Notes under the pieces: generated by a model
The model's input: only the letters and a program-made list of their open reading frames with translations
The model's database searches: none
Told to the model about the DNA's origin: nothing
In this document: positions 58,547 through 64,000 of the stretch, piece by piece
Layout: each line of letters starts with the position of its first letter
Numbering within the stretch: the first letter of the stretch is position 1
Made by a program: the position numbers and the translations under genes
Source: Lolium rigidum
Taxonomy: Eukaryota; Streptophyta; Magnoliopsida; Poales; Poaceae
Direction: 5' to 3'
Assembly: GCF_022539505.1 (NCBI RefSeq)
Contig: NC_061514.1
Location: 330,071,090 to 330,135,089 of the forward strand
Length of the DNA: 64,000 nt

Positions 58547-59725
58547 TACCTAATAATAAAAGCAAAAGTGTTTCCGTGGTTTGGTTTGGTTTGGTACGTC
58601 ACGAAATCCTATCCATCCGTTCGTAAGTAATCAAGAAATCACATCCGTTCTTGGGCTGTCATATTGCTTTGTACGTGCACGTCCATCCGCTAACCGAGTT
58701 GGAGTCCAAAAGCTGTGTCCGTGCGGGATTAATTCTGTATTGGTCCCGGAACCTAGCTTATATGGCCGCTCAAGGGTACTCATGAACCAACACGATTAAC
58801 GCAGGGATCGACGAGATTGATGAGGGTTAGGGCTGTAATGGCTGAGCTGGAAAAGGGATCGATGAGATCGGGCTGGAAGACTGGGATCGACAAGATTGGT
58901 CTTACAGACCTGGGATCGATGTGATCGGGCTGGGTGACCTGAGATCAACCAGAGCGGGCTTGCAGACTGGGTTAGTTGATGCTGCTCGTGAGGGAGTGGT
59001 GAAGGCGGGCAGTTCCCAGGATGATCGTGGTGATTGTTCTATTTGCTTGTGCAAGATGATGTTGGCATTATAGTGATCCAGGCATCTCAACAGGGCGACG
59101 CTCAAGGTGCACGCTCGAATCACCAGCAGCGTCCGGAGCTGCTTGGGATGGAATCCCACGAACAGGTCAATCGACCTCATGCACCGTCGCCGACCTCCCG
59201 GCTTGATTTTCGATCACCGCTAGAGGACCTCCATCAGCGAGCTTACGCTCTCCCTTGTGTGTACTTCTCCTACCCTCCGGCCTCCGGTGAGCTACCACGG
59301 TGCAACTGGACTCCCGCGCGCCGCCGACCTGTGCCCCTGCGCGCGTCAAGTCCCGCCGACGTGACGTAGCCAATTGCCTCACGCGGGCTGTGCCGGCCGG
59401 CTGGTGCTCTTGCCTGATCATCCTAGATACAACTATCGGTAGAGAGAATCCACTTTAGCTAGATACGACTATCAGTAGACAGAATCCACTTTAGATACTA
59501 GCTCATTTTCATGATGATTTAAAAGATATGGTTGCAAGCTCATGTGTGATTTCAGATACAAATGAATTTGTGTACTCTTTTTTGTTGCCCAAACACACTA
59601 CCATGCATCGGCGTACAAGCTCTTAGGAATTCATATGCAAGGGAAGTTCAGACTTGGTCGCCTGCTCGGCTACAGTGATGAAGTATGGGATTATACTCGG
59701 AGAGGCAGCTTTGTACAGTGTATTG

Positions 59726-60054
59726 TACTACCTCTGTTCCAAAGCTTAAGTTTTATATTATTTTTAGAAAGTTAAACTATGCTAAGTTTAACTAAGCTTT
59801 TACCAAAATTATTAACATGCAAAATACAAAATTAATAATATTAAATAGATAATAAAATATATTTTCGTATGATATCTACAAAATATTACTCCCTCCGTTC
59901 CTTTTTAATTGACTCGGATTTAGTACAAACTTATACTAAATTCGAGTCAATTAAAAAAGAACGGAGGGAGTATATTTATTCTAAAACTTTGGTCAAACTT
60001 TACTTGATTTGAGTTTAAAAAACATAAACCTTAACCTTTGGGATGGAGGTAGTA
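59726..60054. mobile_element. Outer Stowaway MITE in Helitron H4
   Basis: TA-CTACCTCTGTTCC at the left and GGATGGAGGTAG-TA at the right. A long AT-rich interior includes TTTTAGAAAGTTAAACT and the near-complement TTTGGTCAAACTTTAC. It is interrupted by a second MITE. Confidence 0.7.
59887..59972. mobile_element. Inner Stowaway MITE, almost a perfect hairpin
   Basis: TA-CTCCCTCCGTTCCTTTTT ... AAAAAAGAACGGAGGGAG-TA. The arms (AATTGACTCG...CGAGTCAATT) pair over nearly the whole 82-bp body. Inserted inside the outer MITE, so it is the younger one. Confidence 0.9.
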
Positions 60055-60149
60055 TATGCCCAACAAATAGTTTTTGAACAAGTTAGATTGCAAGCCCTTC
60101 GCTGCACCAACTTGTAATACCGCATACTTCTTTTATTATTATATGTTTC

Positions 60150-60175
60150 TCTTGGTGCAATGCACATGTTTTCGA
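60150..60175 (+). other. Possible degenerate Helitron 3' end and new head inside H4
   Basis: GGTGCAATGCACATG resembles the common GGTGCAACGCACGGG end. The next bases (GAGGTTTGGTTTGATTTCG, then GTCCGTCCGTTCGTA) resemble the head of H4 at 58580-58625. The CTAG/TC junction itself is not readable. Confidence 0.35.
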
Positions 60176-60563
60176 GGTTTGGTTTGATTTCGTAAGTCGT
60201 AAAATTGTGTCCGTCCGTTCGTACTTGGTCGTCAAATCGCGTCCATCAGCCACGTCCATACGTGGTACAGGAAATGCAGGCCATGGGCCAAACCGAGAAA
60301 AAATCAAATCAGATTTCTAGACCAACCTAAGCGGACAGTATGTAAATTATGGGTCATCTGGTCTCTGGTGTATGTTATGTACAATCCTACCGCTACACCA
60401 ATTATCCCCGCGCGCATATAACTTTTCCACCATGAAATTGATTTTTTTCTTTAGTAACTATCTTTGTGTTCTCAATGGATTGACCAATCCAATAGTGGTA
60501 GCCAGCCCTAGCTAGCTGGCCTCGGCGTGAACCTCTCGCACTAGGTGTCAAGCTCATTGTCCA

Positions 60564-60845
60564 ATAGCCGCCTAAGCCACGTACTGATATCGCTGCTCGT
60601 GCTCCTCACCACATCTGTCTGAGGAGTTTTTCATCGGTAGCATCCTCTTCAACCCGGCCATTAAGAAGGAAGGCGAGACCTGAGCCCTTGATCAGTTTGG
60701 CGATAGCCGCCTAAGCCACATACTGATATGCGGGCCGCTGCTCGTGCTTCTCACCACATACATCTGAGGAGCTTTTCATTGGTGGCATCCTCTTCAACCC
60801 GGCCACCAAGAAGGAAGACGAGACCCGAGCCCTTGATCATTTTGG
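60564..60845 (+). repeat. 139-bp tandem duplication in H4
   Basis: ATAGCCGCCTAAGCCAC begins at 60564 and again at 60703. The two copies share CATCCTCTTCAACCCGGCCA and GAGCCCTTGATCA and differ at scattered sites. Confidence 0.8.
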
Positions 60846-61134
60846 CGCTGCTGCCGGTCTGCGTCAGGTCCAACATGCGCTTCGTCATGTTTAGTGACGG
60901 CTTTCGTCAGGTTCTGGCACACCGTTTCGAGCATGGCTTACAAGACGCTTCGTGTGGTCGACCATGAAGCAGCAGCCCTCGTGCACATGAAGGAGACGAC
61001 AGCAAGTTGGTGGTGACCAAAAACCTAAATAAAGGACGAGACTCTTCACGCCAGGAAAATTCCTTTGACATATCTATTCATGGTGGAGGATGAAAGACCA
61101 AACTTTCCGCAGCAACGCGCGGGCATTGTCCTAG

Positions 61135-62970
61135 TCTATACCTACTAATAAAGGAAGTAAGGTTTCTCCCCAAAATTTTCGTCCAACTTCAAACTACCCT
61201 TAAAGTTGACTAAAATTACCCACCATGCCATCCATAAGTTGTACCGGTTCATCTGTTTCATCCCACCGATGGAATCGATTGTTTCTTTCCACTATCGATG
61301 ACTCTCTATGGGCCTTTGTACGTACTGGGCCGCGTAGCTAAAATATGGTCCATTATTCAACCGGTAAAGAAACGGGATTATACAGTAATCAAAATTGTAG
61401 CTGTGTTTGATAGACGATAATCCCACCTCGCTTCATTAAATTAAACCCCACCGATTTATATAGCATCCCAAGTTGCTGATTGTCGAGCTGAGTCGGGAGT
61501 CAAACAAGCCAACCAGCAGCTCGTCGACGGGAGAGAATGCAAGGAAGGATTGCACGGATCCTAATTGAACAGAATCCTGTGATGGACTACTGCAGAATGA
61601 AAGGGAGCACTAGGAAGTGCTGTGTTAATCTAATATAGAGCATAGAGGGGCGCTGAATCGAGATATTCGGGAGGGGAGCGGAGAAAATAATGCCGGCCGG
61701 CTCCACTGCGAAAAAAAGGAGCATGGCGGCGCACCTGCCGGAGTTGGGGGCGGGGCGGAGTCCAGGCTTGGACCCACGGCGACTGCCGAGATCCCGAATC
61801 CTCTCTGGTGCGCGAGGCCCGCGCAGCCGCCTGAAGCCCCTCCTCTTGAGGACGGGCCTGCCTTGCTCCTCCAAAAAGGCAGACGCTGCTCCAAAGTTCC
61901 TGAACCCATACACGCGCGCGATGCTGAGAAAATCAGATGATTTCTGCGGAGAGGAGCAGAGGAGAACGATGGAGAGAGGCTTATCTTCATCAGTTGTTCA
62001 TATTAGTCCATATATCTATTTTATTTATGCAAAAGATCATGCATGTTTCTATTCAGCCACAGGGAACACAACAACCCCGTGGACCTGAACGTATTTATTG
62101 GCGCTGTTTGCTCTAAGCCTACAAAAAAAAACCGTACTCTACGGTTGTTTGTTTTCTTCTATGTGATTTTTTTTTTGTTACAGGACATCGCATGTCAATA
62201 AATTCATGATTTAGACGTTGGAAGATTTGCAATTAGAAAAACTCATTTACAACCTTTTTTAATTTAAAAAACTCATTTGTAGCCCACTAGAAATTAATCT
62301 TTTTTAATTGAAGCTCACTTTCAACTAGAAAAAAATCAATTAGTTGTAGCCACACTTTACATCACATAGTATTGTTTTTGAGATTTGTGAGCATATATTA
62401 AATTATTTATTCGCAAAAAAAATATTAAATTATTTAATGCGCACTTCCGTGTGGAATATTGGTTTTGAAAAGAATTTTGACGGTGAACCACAACTCCATA
62501 TCCCCCAAGAAAATTGGATTGGTTGATCGTGATCGAGATCGGATCGGTGTCGTTGGACGAGATAAAAAAAAGTACCCCTGCGAGGCTGCGACACTCCCAA
62601 GAAAATAGATACTGCGACGCCTCCCGATCGGAAAGATGTCCAATTACTTTGAGCCAAAATTTGGGTAACCAATTTTAAAACTCTCTATCCATCGCTTTTC
62701 TAATCGGCGACCTTTGTTCAGCAACACCAAGTTCGTAAAATTACAATGTCGAATGAAGCATGCAACAAGTTTCAATTACATAGAGGTGGTGGCTACAACC
62801 ATGTGTGGTATTAAACATCTTCTTAGGATTAAACATGTTTGTCATGAATATGAGAAAATGTGAAAACCTTAGCCGATCATGGCACGTACGAGAAATGATA
62901 TCACAGATGATTAAAATTGCAGTGTTTGAGTTTTCGCTACTTCCGGTGCAACGCACGGGCACTTTCTTAG
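61135..62970 (+). mobile_element. Helitron H5 (1.8 kb), abutting H4
   Basis: Starts TCTATACCTACTAATAAAGG after the CTAG of H4. The head is like H1/H2 (TTTCGTCCAACTT, GTACCGGTTCATC). 3' end CCGGTGCAACGCACGGGC then ACTTTC and TTAG (CTAG mutated) at 62967-62970. A GC-rich block at 61690-61920 has open frames on both strands. One on the minus strand could be a captured N-terminus, but nothing is recognised. Confidence 0.8.
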
Positions 62971-64000
62971 TCTATACCTATAATAATAAAAGCAAAAGAG
63001 CTTCTTGTTGGTCCGTTTTTTCTTACCCCTATATTTCAGTCGAAATTACATTGACTGCCACCGCTAAAGTAAATAACAGTTCGCCCGTCCGTCCGTGGCT
63101 CGTTCCCTTCGATCGAATAGGTCGTGCTCGCTCGCCAGCCCGTGCAAGGAAAAAGTTTTGGGCCGGCCCAGTCGATCTGCCTCGCACCGCTAAGAAAGCA
63201 GAGTATGGTTCAGTACTCATGGAAACTACTCGATCCGAGCGCACACAAGTACACAACCCACGCACGTTGGACTCCAGGTGCATCACGTACGCGTACGTAA
63301 CTAACCTTGGTATGTTTGTCAAACATAGTTCGTTCCGAATCACAAATTCACAATTGCCGAGCCAGCCAGGATTTGGCGTCCAATACATATGTGCTCAGCC
63401 GTCTCTATCCCAAATTGTCCCATGGAATCGCACCGAGGGATTGGACCAATTGGTTAGTTTCAAGCTCGAGACAGCTCTCAACACGTCGACAATAGACGCA
63501 TCGACGGGACATCGGTGGAATCCGGCCAGTACATATCTTCATCAATGTCGTCCCGTCGATGCCGCCACCGGCTTTGGATCAGCGAGCGACTAGCCAGGGA
63601 CCATGCTAGCCGGCTCGAATTCCCGGCGATTTGCTAGCTCCACAGTCCTACAGCAGGGGGCGGGGAATCCCAGCGCGTCTACCGCAGCAGGCGCACAACC
63701 CTTATCTGAGCGCTTTCTCCCTCCTGTAACGCGCATCCTCTGCCCAGCGTGGAAAAGAGCAAAAGCTGAGATATTTGAGAGAATAGTCAATCTGAGGGAA
63801 TTTGAGTTGCTGCAGCTGCCCTATTTTTAGTGCCAGAGAGAGAGAGATTATTGAGATTTGAGAGAGATGTGGTAAGGAATGAGAGACGCTGCGCAGAGGC
63901 ACAAAGCTAGCGGGTCGATTGGGACCAAGCGCTACATGATGCAGAGTCTTGTGTAATCATCGAAGTTTGAAGCACAGATGAAGATAGAGAAAAAGAGTTT
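62971..64000 (+). mobile_element. Helitron H6, 5' part, runs off the window
   Basis: Starts TCTATACCTATAATAATAAA then AGCAAAAGAGCTTC directly after H5. No 3' end is reached by 64000. The interior shows no recognisable gene. Minus- and plus-strand frames around 62805-63590 cross the H5/H6 junction and are not real. Confidence 0.75.

Larger units (their letters stand above)
58547..61134 (+). mobile_element. Helitron H4 (2.6 kb), abutting H3, possibly two fused units
   Basis: Begins TACCTAATAATAAAAGC after the CTAG of H3 (TCTA lost). 3' end GCAGCAACGCGCGGGCATTGTC then CTAG (61131-61134). Near 60150 a degenerate 3'-end-like GGTGCAATGCACATG is followed by sequence resembling the head of H4, so this may be two units. 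Two nested Stowaway MITEs (59726-60054) and a 139-bp duplication (60564-60845) lie inside. No gene recognised. Confidence 0.75.

Noticed and set aside
62805..63593. 262-codon open frame
   Set aside because: It crosses the H5/H6 Helitron junction at 62970 and has no coding character.

Overview
The window looks like intergenic DNA from a grass, probably Pooideae (the Triticeae, oat or ryegrass side). Evidence: two Athila-type Ty3/gypsy elements primed by tRNA-Asp, with LTR ends of the form TGATACGTC; a chromodomain Ty3/gypsy element with 5-kb LTRs; Stowaway MITEs; Helitrons ending in GCAACGCACGGGC...CTAG; a CACTA element; and a Mutator-like element carrying a DUF295 gene. The genus is inference. 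I see no ordinary host gene locus, no rRNA or tRNA gene and no CRISPR array.

The sequence resolves into a nested stack of transposons, with boundaries read from termini and target-site duplications (TSDs). The base layer is A' (41648-44850), a chromodomain gypsy copy on the minus strand. A CACTA element entered its LTR: the CACTA right end is at 41647 and its left end lies outside the window. Inside the CACTA sit element D (1-8673, Athila-type, minus) and element B (17275-40635, Athila-type, non-autonomous, minus, TSD CCCTT). D's gag is split by a 5.5-kb Helitron, H0 (1157-6655), which itself holds two solo LTRs (2331-5411, TSD TTAGA; 5886-6226, TSD TCATC). The 5' LTR of B is split by a complete 16.4-kb chromodomain element, A (23193-39568, plus, TSD AATAC). 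On the right, LTR E (from 44851) interrupts A' pol. E is interrupted by a 5.3-kb Mutator-like element (46968-52261, 9-bp TSD) carrying a broken DUF295/F-box gene, and then by a head-to-tail run of at least six Helitrons (52567 to the window end).

The DNA between the nested insertions in the CACTA (8674-17274 plus 40636-41647) is the least standard part. It carries a coiled-coil coding exon (8712-9184); an intact-looking two-exon gene for a small acidic protein ending in a zf-XS-like zinc finger, the class found in SGS3/FDM proteins of RNA silencing (10050-11129); a hAT-like element; a 7-unit 141-bp tandem array; a possible spliced but poorly coding unit; and subterminal arrays of the palindrome TGGGCCGGCCCA.

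One caution applies throughout. Many differences between sister LTRs, and most reading-frame breaks, fall on CAG/CTG trinucleotides (CAG read as CGAG, CGG or CG; CTG as CCG, CG, CTTG or ACTG). CAG/CTG is the plant CHG methylation context, so many apparent frameshifts may be base-calling errors rather than decay.
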